Assembly: GCF_050948175.1 (NCBI RefSeq)
Contig: NC_135209.1
Span: 310,001-374,000 of the forward strand
DNA from: Xylocopa sonorina
Taxonomy: Eukaryota; Arthropoda; Insecta; Hymenoptera; Apidae
DNA length: 64,000 bases
Direction of reading: 5' to 3'
The notes under the pieces were generated by a model. It did not search any database. It had not been told where the DNA came from and saw nothing but the letters and a program-made list of their open reading frames with translations. Position 1 is the stretch's first letter; every line of letters starts with the position of its first letter. Below are positions 11,700 through 22,244 of the stretch, in pieces. The position numbers and the translations under genes are program-made.

Positions 11700-13275
11700 T
11701 AAGATATAATATTCATTGTGCAGTGTTATGTGTACCTCGCATACACTTCAAACGAATGTAAATGCGACACTTCCTTGCTAGGAAATAGCGATGACGGATG
11801 TCCGCGTATCGAAGCAATAGAGCTCTAGTGCTTCTTATAACGTTATATCACATCTGAATTCTATGCTCTGTGATAAGATATAATATTCATTGCGAAGTGT
11901 CATGTATTCCTCGTATTCACTTCAAAAGAATGTAAATGCGACACTTCCTTGCTAGGAAATAGCGTTTGCAAATGTCTACGTATCGTACCAATATTGTTCT
12001 TATGATTTTTAAATCGCGATATCGCATCTCATTTCTATTATTCATGATAAGATATAATATTCATTTCGAAGTGTTATGTATTCCTCGTCTACACTTCAAA
12101 TTCAATGTAAATGCGATACATCCCTTCTAGGAAATAGCGTTTCCAGATGTCTACGTATCGAAGCAATAGAGTTCTAATGCTTCTTAAAACGCGATATAGC
12201 ATCCCATTTCTATGTTTCATGATATGTTATAGTATTCATCGTGGAGTGCTATGTATACCTCGTAAGCACTTCAAAAGAACGTAAATGCGACGCTTCCTTG
12301 CTAGAAAGTAGCGTTTCCAGATGTCTACGTAACGAATCAATAGAGTTCTGATGTTTCTTAAGACGGGATATCGCATCTCATTTCTAAGTTTCATGATAAC
12401 ATTTAATATTAATTGCGAAATGTCATGTATGCCTCGCACTCACTTCAAAAGAATGTATATGCGACACTTCCTTGCTATGTAATAGCGTTTCCAGATGTCT
12501 ACGTATCGACGCAATAGAGTTCTAATGCTGCTTAAATCGCGATATCGCATCTCATTTCTATGTTTCATGATATGATATAATATTCATTGTGGAGTGTTAT
12601 GTATACCTCGTATTCACTTCAAAAGAATGTAAGTGCGACGCTTCCTTGCTAGGAAGTAGCGTTTCCAGATGTCTACGTATTGAAGCAATAGAGATCTAAT
12701 GCTTCTTAAAACGGGATACCGCATCTCATTTCTATGTTTCATGATAAGATATAAAATTCATTGCGAAGTGTCATGTATACCTCGTATTCACTTCAAATGA
12801 ATGTACATGCAATGCTTCCATGCTATTAAATAACGTTTGCAGATGTCAACGTATCGTACCAATAGAGTTCTAACGCATCTTAAAATGCGATATCGCATCT
12901 CATTTCTATGTTTCATGATAAGATATAACATTCATTGCAAAGTGTCATGTATACCTCGTATTCACATCAAATGAATGTAAATGCGACACTTCCATGTTAG
13001 GAAATAGCGTTGTCAGATGTCTACGAATCGAAACAATAGATTTCTAATGGTTCTTAAAAAGTGATATGGCATCTCATTTCTGAGTTTCATGATGAGGTAC
13101 AATATTCATTGCCAAGTGTTATGTATTCCTCGTCTACACTTCAAACGAATGTAAATGGGACACTTCCTTGCTAGGAAGTAGCGTTTGCAGATGTCTACGT
13201 ATCGAAGCAATAGATTTCTAGTGCTTCTTAAAACGAGATATCGCATCTCATTTCTATGTTTCATGATGAGATATA
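11700..13275 (+). repeat. Large satellite duplication, copy 1
   Basis: This block recurs at about 14137-15535. In the first part the offset is 2437 bp (14 monomers): the private word ATGACGGATGTCCGCG lies at 11791 and 14228. In the second part it is 2263 bp (13 monomers): ATGCTGCTTAAATCGC lies at 12525 and 14788, and TTCTTAAAAAGTGATATGG at 13051 and 15314. One monomer was therefore lost or gained between the two parts. Confidence 0.85.
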
Positions 13276-14136
13276 ATGTTCATTGCGAAGTGTCATGTAT
13301 ACCTCTTTTTCACTTCAAAAGAGTGTATATATGACACTTCCTTGCTAGGAAGTAGCGTTTGCAGATGTCTGCGTATCGAAGCAATAGGGTTCTAATGCTT
13401 CTTAAAACGCGATATCGCATATCATTTCTATTTTTCATGATAAGATATAATATTCATTGCGAAGTGTCATGTATACCTCTAATACACTTCAAATGAATGT
13501 AAACGCGACACTTCCCTGCTTGGAAATGGCGTTTGCAGATGTCTACTTATCGTAGCAATAGTGTTCTAATGCCTCTCAAATCGCGATATCGCATCTCATT
13601 TCTATGTTTCATGATAAGATATAATATTCATTGCGAAGTGTCTTGTATACCTCGTCTTCACTTGAAAAGAATGTAAATGCGACACTTCCTTGCTAGGAAA
13701 TAGCGTTTGCAGATGTCCATGTATCGTAGCAATAGAGTTCTAATGCTTCCTAAAACGCGATATCGCATCTCAATTCTATGTTTCATAATAAGATATAGTA
13801 TTCAGTGCGAAGTGTCATGTATACGTCGTATTCACTTCAAAAGAATGTAAATGCGACACTTCCTTGCTAGGAAGTAGTGTTTGCAGATGTCTACGTATCG
13901 AAGCAATTGAGTTCTAATGCTTCTTATATCGCAATAAAGCATCTCACTTCTATGTTTCATGACAAGATATAATATTCATTGTGGAGTGTTATGTATACCT
14001 CGTATTCACTTCATAGGAATGTAAGTGCGACACTTCCTTGCTATTAGATAGCGTTTGCAGATGTCTACGTATCGTAGCAAAAGAGATCTAATGCTTTTTA
14101 AATTGCGATATAGCATCTCATTTCTATGTTTCATGA

Positions 14137-15535
14137 TAAGATATAATATTCATTGTGCAGTGTTATGTGTACCTCGCATACACTTCAAACGAATGTAAAT
14201 GCGACACTTCCTTGCTAGGAAATAGCGATGACGGATGTCCGCGTATCGAAGCAATAGAGCTCTAGTGCTTCTTATAACGTTATATCACATCTGAATTCTA
14301 TGCTCTGTGATAAGATATAATATTCATTGCGAAGTGTCATGTATTCCTCGTATTCACTTCAAAAGAATGTAAATGCGACACTTCCTTGCTAGGAAATAGC
14401 GTTTGCAAATGTCTACGTATCGTACCAATATTGTTCTTATGATTTTTAAATCGCGATATCGCATCTCATTTCTATTATTCATGATAAGATATAATATTCA
14501 TTTCGAAGTGTTATGTATTCCTCGTCTACAGTTCAAATTCAATGTAAATGCGATACATCCCTTCTAGGAAATAGCGTTTGCAGATGTCTACGTATCGTAG
14601 CATTAGTGTTCTAATGCTTCTTTAATCGCGATATCGCATCTCATTTCTATGTTTCGTGATAAGATATAATATTCATTGCGAAGTGTAATGTATACCTCGC
14701 ATACACTTCAAATGAATGTGCATGTAACACTTCCTTGCTAGGAAATAGCGTTTGCAGATGTATACGTATCGAAGCAGTAGTGTTCTAATGCTGCTTAAAT
14801 CGCGATATCGCATCTCATTTCTATGTTTCATGATATGATATAATATTCATTGTGGAGTGTTATGTATACCTCGTATTCACTTCAAAAGAATGTAAGTGCG
14901 ACGCTTCCTTGCTAGGAAGTAGCGTTTCCAGATGTCTACGTATTGAAGCAATAGAGATCTAATGCTTCTTAAAACGGGATACCGCATCTCATTTCTATGT
15001 TTCATGATAAGATATAAAATTCATTGCGAAGTGTCATGTATACCTCGTATTCACTTCAAATGAATGTACATGCAATGCTTCCATGCTATTAAATAGCGTT
15101 TGCAGATGTCAACGTATCGTACCAATAGAGTTCTAACGCATCTTAAAATGCGATATCGCATCTCATTTCTATGTTTCATGATAAGATATAACATTCATTG
15201 CAAAGTGTCATGTATACCTCGTATTCACATCAAATGAATGTAAATGCGACACTTCCATGTTAGGAAATAGCGTTGTCAGATGTCTACGAATCGAAACAAT
15301 AGATTTCTAATGGTTCTTAAAAAGTGATATGGCATCTCATTTCTGAGTTTCATGATGAGGTACAATATTCATTGCCAAGTGTTATGTATTCCTCGTCTAC
15401 ACTTCAAACGAATGTAAATGGGACACTTCCTTGCTAGGAAGTAGCGTTTGCAGATGTCTACGTATCGAAGCAATAGATTTCTAGTGCTTCTTAAAACGAG
15501 ATATCGCATCTCATTTCTATGTTTCATGATAAGAT
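14137..15535 (+). repeat. Large satellite duplication, copy 2
   Basis: Second copy of the block at 11700-13275. It is one monomer shorter at about 14560-14773. It is very similar to copy 1, including rare variants such as TATGCTCTGTGATAAG and CAATGCTTCCATGCTATTAA. Confidence 0.85.
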
Positions 15536-15982
15536 ATAATATTCATTGCGAAGTGTCTTGTATACCTCGGATACACATCAAATGAACGTAAATTCGACAC
15601 TTCCATGCTAGGATGTAGCGTTTGCAGATGTCTACGTATCGTAGCAATAGAGTTCTAATGCTTCTCAAAACGCGATATCGCATCTCATTCCTATGTTTCA
15701 TGATAAGATATAATATTCATTGCGAAGTGTAATGTATACCTCGCATACACTTCAAATGAATGTGCATGTAACACTTCCTTGCTAGGAAATAGCGTTTGCA
15801 GATGTATACGTATCGAAGCAGTAGTGTTCTAATGCATCTTAATCACTATATCGCATCTCATTTCTATGTTTCATGATAAGATATAATATTCTTTGTGGAG
15901 TGTTATGTATACCTCGTGTACACTTCAAATGAATGTAAATGTGACACTTCCTTGCTAGGAAGTAGCGTTTGCAGATGTCTAC

Positions 15983-15986
15983 GTAT
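15983..15986. other. Target-site duplication GTAT (5' side)
   Basis: GTAT here and at 22245-22248 flank the Ty3/gypsy element. Removing the element and one GTAT rebuilds a normal monomer (CTAC-GTAT-CGAAGC, phase 146-149), which confirms both element boundaries. Confidence 0.95.
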
Positions 15987-16361
15987 TGTAACGTCAGGCG
16001 TACAGCCTGCCGCCCTCCAGCATCATCCCCGGCGGCCGACGAGGCCTTACACATACGTAGCTGCACCCTGCCACACAGAACGAGAACCCCTGCAGAACGA
16101 CAACACGCTCGGCAGTCCAGCTATGGCAGCAGAGCATGGAGCGTCCAGGAGTCAGACTCTTCGCCCTTGCCATGGACAACGAGTCCTGGATGAACGCCAC
16201 GCCAGCTCTCTATGGCTCTCTCCTGAGCCATATTCATACTTTGCGTCTATTTACTCGTAAGTCCATTTTCGTAGCATAAGTACACTACAGACGATTGTAC
16301 ATACAGAACCAACAGCACAAAATAGTTTTAAGTTATAATAAGTACGATGCGCAAGCGAGCG
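15987..16361 (+). mobile_element. Truncated 5' LTR (U3 portion)
   Basis: Matches the first 375 bp of the 3' LTR at 20953, with about 11 mismatches counted by eye, and then diverges after GCAAGCGAGCG. The TATAATA box at 16334-16340 is present. The break falls about 27 bp downstream of the start of this box, near where U3 would end and transcription would start. The remaining 900 or so bases of LTR are absent. Confidence 0.9.
16334..16340 (+). promoter_or_regulatory. Probable LTR TATA box
   Basis: TATAATA in the context AAGTTATAATAAGTACGATG. It is conserved at the same LTR position at 21300-21306 and 54086-54092, and a TATAA lies at the equivalent place (44274) in the more diverged 43.9-kb LTR. 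Transcription would be expected to start 25-30 bp downstream. This is an assignment by motif and conservation only. Confidence 0.5.
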
Positions 16362-16795
16362 CCTCGCCGCGAGGCGGGTCGCGAGGCCTACACCCGCGTC
16401 AGACCTCTCGCACTCGAGAACCCTTCCACGGTAAGCGAAGAAACGCAGCTTCAATAAATATAACAGGAAAGACTAATACACCGAGCGTAATTCTGTCTTC
16501 CGCCGTGTTAATTAAGCCCGCGGAATTTATGATAGATACGGGTGCCGAAATTAATGTTATAAAACGCTCCGCCGTATCTCCTAAAGCTCGGGTAGACACC
16601 ACTGAAACCCTCGTGATCACCGGAATTACGAACGGAAGAACAATGACTCTAGGTACCGTCAACCTTGTTTTATTCAACCGCGTCGTACACTTTAATGTGG
16701 TTGCTGATAACTTCCCCCTCGGTCAGGACGGAATTTTAGGATCCAGGTTCTGTGCCGATGCGGAAATTTCATTTCCGAAAGGAGTGGTAACATGA
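16362..16795 (+). pseudogene. pol fragment: aspartic protease
   Basis: The open frame runs from the truncated LTR (first ATG-like start at 16295) to TGA at 16793-16795. Its first 25 or so residues are therefore LTR-encoded and not part of the original protein. The retropepsin signature FMIDTGAEINVIKRS carries the catalytic Asp at codon 16535-16537. The second conserved retropepsin motif is seen as DGILGSRF near the end. A one-base offset near 16790 puts the downstream sequence in another frame; the open continuation starts with the codon at 16791. Gag lies upstream in intact elements and is absent here. Confidence 0.9.
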
Positions 16796-18041
16796 CGACC
16801 AGACAATACCATTCAAGTGCGAAGTAGCTACTATTGAAAGTAAAAATTCGCCGACTCCGCCTGAAGTACCGCAAACAACCGCCGAATGGGTCGTAGTACC
16901 GTCGAAGGAAATGCGGAAACCCGCCGGGAAAACCTTACCGCCACGCAAAAATTTTTCAAGGTCTGCCGAAGAAATCTCAAATCAATTGAACAAACCTCAA
17001 GAGACCTCCGGGAAGGCCTCTGCGCCAGAAAAGTATTTCGCTATGTCCACCGAAAGAATTTCCTTGCCGCCGCGAATAAATGTCGGTCTGAAAGTAAGAA
17101 TAATTAATTCAGAAATATCAGAGGGCATAATTCCGAGAATAGATATCGCGCCTGGCGTATTTTTCGGCAACGCACTGGTGAAGGTCAGCGAAGGTAAAGC
17201 GATCACCAGAGTAATAAACTCCACCGATAGTACGGTCGAGGTCACTCTACCTGCCTTCAGATTGGAGCCAGTTAAAACAATTTCACCCGAGGAAAACAGA
17301 CCTGCTCCCTTCTCGCTTTTCCCCGAGTGTAAGTCGGCTTTAAAAACAAATCCGAATCGTATTAACGTATTGCAAACTCCAGTCGCAATGCGCTGCTCAG
17401 CCCAAAAAGGGACTATTCGTAATTCTCGTACATTTTTAATGCCGATCCCAGAACGCGAAATTCCTCTTTCATCTACAAGCGTGCAGAAAATAAGTTACGC
17501 TCAAGTCGCGAAAACCGCATCGATTAAAACTTATAACGTCGCAAAATCATCTGAGAACCAGTTCCGGTTGAATCAAATAATAGATTTAATCAAACTCGAT
17601 CATTTAAACAACGAAGAAAGGATCCATGTAACTAAATTAATAGAAAAAACGCAAGACTTATATTATTTAGAAGGAGAACCATTAGGATGTACCACCGCGA
17701 CAACACACAAGATCCCAACGATAGATGACCGAGCCATTAACGTCAAACAGTATAGGTTCCCACCCGCGCATAAAGCGGAAATTCGCGACCAAGTGGGAAA
17801 ATTATTGGAAAACGGCATTATTCGTCACTCGAAATCTCCGTACAACTCTCCATTGTGGGTGGTGCCTAAGAAAGCGGACTCACAAGGGAGAAAGCGCTGG
17901 CATGTAGTCATCGACTATCGAGGATTAAACGAAAAATCGATCGCCGATGCCTACCCTTTACCTTGTATAACCGAGATCCTAGACCAATTAGGGAGCGCTA
18001 AATACTTTAGTACCTTCGATCTCGCCAGCGGATTTCATTAA
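16791..18041 (+). pseudogene. pol fragment: linker and N-terminal half of reverse transcriptase
   Basis: The frame is open from 16791; the first ATG in it is at 16911. A proline-, lysine- and serine-rich linker of about 270 codons precedes the RT domain, which starts around NVKQYRFPPAHKAEIRDQV (near 17740). Fingers and palm motifs follow: SPYNSPLWVVPKK, KRWHVVIDYRGLNEKS, AYPLPCITEILDQL and the first catalytic Asp in FSTFDLASGFH. A TAA codon (18039-18041) then stands where most Ty3/gypsy enzymes have Gln in the GFHQI motif, consistent with a single C-to-T change. The next codons continue the RT in the same frame. Confidence 0.93.
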
Positions 18042-20507
18042 ATCCCGATGGAATCCGCTGACGCCCACAAAACCGTATTTTCCACGCCGCACGGTCACTT
18101 AGAATTCACCAGGATGCCGTTCGGTCTAAAAAACGCGCCTGCTACGTTTCAACGCCTCATGGACAACGTGCTCTCAGGTCTTCAAGGAAATGAACTATTT
18201 GTATACCTCGACGATATCGTCTTGTACGCGAGCTCTCTTCAAGAGCATGAAAACAAATATAATAAATTAACCGCGAGACTTCGAGAGGCGAACTTGACCC
18301 TCCAGCCCGATAAGTGTCAATTTCTAAGGCGCGAAGTCAGCTATTTGGGACACGTTATTAGTGAGAGCGGCGTGAAACCTGACCCGGCAAAAGTAAGCGC
18401 CGTGCGAGACTTCCCGCGTCCAACTAACGCAAAGCAGATTAAACAATTCCTAGGACTAGCAGGGTACTATCGTAGATTTATTTCCAACTTTTCAAATACA
18501 GCAAAGCCACTGACAAATTTATTAAAAAAGGACACCCCATTCGTATGGCGTAACGAGCAGGAGAATGCCTTCGTTAAACTGCGAGATTCATTATGCGAAG
18601 CGCCGATATTGCAATATCCTAATTTCAAAGTACCATTTATTGTTACCACCGACGCATCAGCGGATGCCATTGGAGCCGTATTGAGCCAAGGGCCAATAGG
18701 CCGAGATTTGCCCATTGCGTATACCTCGCGATTATTAAATTCTGCCGAAAGAAATTACTCTACGATTGAAAAAGAGAGCCTTGCGAGAATTTATGCTATT
18801 CACCATTTCCGGCCGTATATCTACGGGAACCATTTTAAAATAGTTACGGATCATCGCCCGCTCATTTGGATGAATTCTGTCAAGGATCCATTGAGCCGGC
18901 TTGTGCGGTGGAGGCTGAAGTTGGCAGAATATGATTATGAAATGATATACAAAACCGGGAAAACTAATTTGAATGCCGATGCGTTATCACGAAATCCAGC
19001 AAAGGTACTTCCCATTACTCAAACCTCCTCATCAGACGAAGATATCTTCGATCCTATGCCAAAATCCTATCCACGAAAGAAACCTACAATTTCTCCTCTA
19101 CCACCGCCATCTCCCTGTTCCGATAACAGCGAATCTATGAAAGGAACTACAGAGCAAAGCCCCGTTCCTACCTTACCGACGTCACGTATGACGACAGATA
19201 AAGTAGAAATGTACACCCCGATGCCGCATGAACATATCAGACGGGACCCGTTATTTAAATTTTCGAGAGACACCATAGCAACCAGGCGCGATAACATCGT
19301 AACATTCATAACTCAGTCAGGACGCCCTTACGGCAAAGGCGCCAAAGAAATGGAAAAATCGGGAAAATTTTTCTCCAATAAAACAAATATTTCACTCACT
19401 AGAGCCAGAGCAGTAAAAATCGACGAATTCTATCAAATCCAGTTACCAGTAATTGAGCATGAGAATAGGGCGATAGATTACGAAATACTAATAGAAACAC
19501 TAAGATCGCTACTCGATGTCATTAACGAATTACAAATTAGCACATTCAGCATAGCTCAAACCTATCTAAATACCATTCCATGGTCTCAAATTCAGAAACC
19601 ATTACAAGATTTATTTTACGAGACCTCAGTTCAGATCACAGTACGCCAGGGATTAATCCAAGTTCCACCGGAGGAGAAGAGAAATAAAATAATACAAGAA
19701 AATCATGATTCACTTGTCGGAGGCTACAAAGGCATTAACAAAACTTACTCTCGAATTCGCGAAAAATTTTTCTGGCCGAATATGAAAAATCAGATACAAG
19801 AATACATCAACAAATGTAGAAGTTGTCAGCTAGAGAAACTAGTTCGCGTCAAAACTAGACAACCCATGACACTTACCGACACACCAGGCTGCGCATTTGA
19901 CAAGATTTCCATGGATGTCATGGGACCCCTCCCAGTAACCCCTAACGGATATACTAACATATTAACTATTCAAGACCTCTTAACAAAATACTCCATAGCC
20001 ATACCCCTTAAACAAACATCAGCAGTGGACATAGCAGACGCATTGGTGACCAAATTTATTTGCACATATGGATGCCCGAAAGGCATATTAACTGACCAGG
20101 GATCCAATTTTATTAACAGTTTAATTAAAGCTATAGCAATAAAGTTCAGAATTAAGCAACATAAATCTACAGCATTCCATCCACAAACCAACGGCTCGGT
20201 GGAACGCTCTCATCACGTCCTTACGGAATATCTAAAACATTATATCACTGACATCAACGATTGGGAACGATGGCTCCCGTACGCCACGTTCTCGAATAAC
20301 ACGAGCGTTCATGAAGGCACTCTTTATACCCCTCACGAACTTGTATTCGGACGAATCGCTAGAGTTCCATCCGACGCACCGCTACAGGATAGTTCCGAGA
20401 ACGAAACCTACTCGGACTACCTGATCGATTTACAAAATAAAATAAACAGATCACAACAACTAGCAAAAGAAAACCTTATACCAAATATTATTATGATAAA
20501 GAAGTAA
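18042..20507 (+). pseudogene. pol fragment: RT C-half, RNase H, integrase core
   Basis: Open from the codon after the RT stop to TAA at 20505-20507; its first ATG is at 18048 (819 residues from there, the numbering used here). RT: MPFGLKNAPATFQ and the YLDD catalytic box with Asp55/56. RNase H: Asp202 in TTDASADAIGAVL, Glu243 in EKESLA, Asp268 in VTDHRPL. Integrase: zinc-binding region with His553, Cys590 and Cys593, but Tyr560 stands where the second His is expected (GGYKGINK). Catalytic Asp623 (MDVMG), Asp683 (TDQGSNF) and Glu719 (NGSVERS) have the DD35E spacing. The last dozen or so codons are out of frame after about 20480. Confidence 0.95.
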
Positions 20508-20716
20508 ATGCAAAAAAATTCGAAGCAGGCCAATGGGTCTTTTTATTACGCGAACCGAACAAACACAAATTCCAATCGCAATATGTCGGACCGTATAGGA
20601 TAGTCGAGGTTCTAGGAAATAATAATGTGAAGTTATCTATTAAGGGTAAAAATAAGATAGTCCATATGAATAACTTAAAACATTGTAAACGTATGAATGG
20701 CGTGAGTAAACTTTAA
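20483..20716 (+). pseudogene. pol fragment: integrase C-terminal GPY/F region
   Basis: Read in the frame shifted from the preceding part, this 77-codon stretch ends at TAA 20714-20716. It carries the GPY/F module (QYVGPYRIVEVLG, codons 20588-20596 for Gly-Pro-Tyr) found at the end of many Ty3/gypsy integrases, followed by a basic tail (HMNNLKHCKRMNG). The shift lies within about 10 bases around 20480. No envelope gene follows. Confidence 0.9.
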
Positions 20717-20952
20717 AAGCGTGAGTGGAAGTGCATCCAGTGTCCGCATCGGAAAACATAGTTCCCATCAACAAGCTGAGGGAAGTCGCTCCATGGGAGC
20801 TAAACGAGCCCGTCACAGCATACCGGAGGATGTCCAGTACTCTGAACAGCAGCCAACCGGCAAAAAAAGCAAGAGGGTCGAAACTTTCCACCACAGCAGC
20901 ATCCAGCCAGGAGATCTTGGCATGGCCAAGATTCCTTTTGTAAGGGGAGGCG
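20717..20952 (+). other. 3' untranslated stretch of the element, with polypurine tract
   Basis: Between the pol stop and the 3' LTR. The purine run AAGGGGAGG at 20942-20950, followed by CG and then the LTR TGT, is the expected plus-strand primer tract. A 78-codon frame starting from GTG at 20721 runs through to the LTR boundary and is rich in Lys/Arg pairs (GAKRARHS, GKKSKRVE). It has no ATG start near its beginning and I do not claim it as a gene. Confidence 0.75.
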
Positions 20953-22244
20953 TGTAACTTCAGGCGTACAGCCTGCCGCCCTCCAGCATCATCCCCGGCG
21001 CCCGACGAGGCCTAACACATACGTAGCTGCACCCTGCCACACAGAACGAGAACCCCTGCAGAACGACAACACGCTCGGCAGTCCAGCTATGGCAGCAGAG
21101 CATAGAGCGTCCAGGAGTCAGACTCTTCTCCCTTGCCATGGACAACGAGACCTGGATGAACGCCACGCCAGCGCTCTATGGCCCTCTCCAGAGCCATATT
21201 CATACTTTGCGTCTATTTATTCGTAAGTCCATTTTCGTAGCATAAGTACACTACAGACGATTGTACATACAGAACTAACAGCACAAAATAGTTTTAAGTT
21301 ATAATAAGTACGATGCGCAAGCGAGCGTCCGACGCGTGCGGCTCGCGCGTTCCGCGAGCCGCCCCGCCACACCGGCCCCCCACTACGCGGGCCGAGCGGT
21401 CGCCCTACTCCGACCGTCCACCCCACCGCGGGGCCGGAGCGACACGCGCGCCTCGCGACCCAAGAAGGTCGCGGACAAGCGACTAGAAGAGGAGAATCGT
21501 CGCAACCGGCAACCGAGACGGATCAATCCGAAAAACAAGAGACTCAGTGCCTTCAGGCTTTTCTCTATCCCGCTTGGGGATATTCGTTTACTATTTCACA
21601 AGATCCATTTCTAATTTTATTCTAAACTTCGAATTCTACTACTTCCAGTTCTAGTTTAACTCTTAGAAATTAACGTTACTTTAAACTAGCTTAGGGAAAA
21701 GTTAGTGTAAGACTAGGTTTTATCGTAGAATATATTCATTTATTTTAGTAAATCAGCTCACTGATTATTTCTTCGACTCCTTACATTCTAAATCCAATTA
21801 ACGGCGATCATTAACGAGAGAACTCGACGTGCGGGCCGCAAAACCTTTCTACGTCACCTCGCTCGCGAATACTACGGGAAGGAAAACGTCCAGTATTTCT
21901 CCAACGCAACGGCTGCTCCTGCGATCCCTGAGGCACCCGGACGTCCACCGTAGCCGATTTGGAAGCTTATTCCGATCTCGTTGCCGAATATCAACCCATA
22001 TCCAGGAACTATTCCGCTCGACGACCAGCGACGACCGCACTACCTTCAACGAGACAACAGATTGGAGGCGAACCAAGACAGCTCGAGGTAAGTGAACGCT
22101 TCATGTTCATGGTGTTTGTGTTTTGAATACGTGTTCGTGTCCCGATCGAAACAGCGTCCGCCGTAATCGCGCGGATCTTTTTGGATATTCGGCTACGCGT
22201 CAGTCGCGGTAAATTCCGAAATTTTGTGGACCCGTGACGTGACA
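20953..22244 (+). mobile_element. 3' LTR of the Ty3/gypsy element
   Basis: 1292 bp from TGTAACTTCAGGCG to CCGTGACGTGACA, followed by the GTAT duplication. It contains the TATAATA box at 21300-21306, a GC-rich block at about 21325-21470, and GAGGTAAGTGA at 22085-22095. It is a close relative of the solo LTR at 53739 (96% or so by eye); the length difference is largely one deletion in the GC-rich block of that copy. Confidence 0.95.

Larger units (their letters stand above)
10393..15986 (+). repeat. 174-bp satellite array (plus orientation)
   Basis: About 32 tandem monomers, now in the plus orientation, starting in mid-monomer with ATAGCG. They are of the subfamily-2 type (GCGACACTTCCTTGCTAGG, GTTTGCAGATGTCTACG). 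The array ends at GTAT (15983-15986), the target duplication of the next element. Short open frames read on the minus strand (for example 11221-11643) are satellite. Confidence 0.95.
16362..20716 (+). pseudogene. Ty3/gypsy pol, broken (protease-RT-RNase H-integrase)
   Basis: Polyprotein that would process itself (protease), copy the element RNA into DNA (reverse transcriptase and RNase H) and insert the copy (integrase). All four domains are recognisable in order along about 4.35 kb. Visible lesions: the 5' end is fused to LTR sequence by the gag/PBS deletion; a one-base frame change near 16790 lies just after the protease; an in-frame TAA at 18039-18041 interrupts the RT right after the FDLASGFH motif; and a frame change near 20480-20483 lies in the integrase C-terminal region. 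Otherwise long stretches (over 2.4 kb) are open, so the copy is fairly young. The individual parts are listed separately. Confidence 0.95.
15987..22244 (+). mobile_element. Ty3/gypsy-type LTR retrotransposon, internally deleted
   Basis: A 6258-bp insertion with a 4-bp target duplication GTAT. Order: the first 375 bp of a 5' LTR, a direct junction into the protease end of pol, the remainder of pol, a short 3' untranslated stretch, a purine tract and a complete 1292-bp 3' LTR. The rest of the 5' LTR, the primer binding site and gag are missing. The domain order protease, reverse transcriptase, RNase H, integrase places it in Ty3/gypsy (Metaviridae-like) elements. The long LTRs and 4-bp duplication recall lineages such as Osvaldo or mdg1/412, but the lineage is not settled. 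No envelope-like reading frame is present. Coding lesions mean it cannot act on its own. Confidence 0.95.

Noticed and set aside
11221..12439. Minus-strand open frames of 67 and 140 codons with peptide repeats
   Set aside because: The 58-residue period equals the monomer length; the frames are broken in neighbouring monomers.
16362..16450. Primer binding site for a tRNA after the 5' LTR
   Set aside because: The LTR end and the following bases are deleted, so no PBS can be located.
20717..20952. Envelope gene downstream of pol
   Set aside because: Only about 236 bp separate pol from the 3' LTR, with no signal peptide, membrane segment or env motif.
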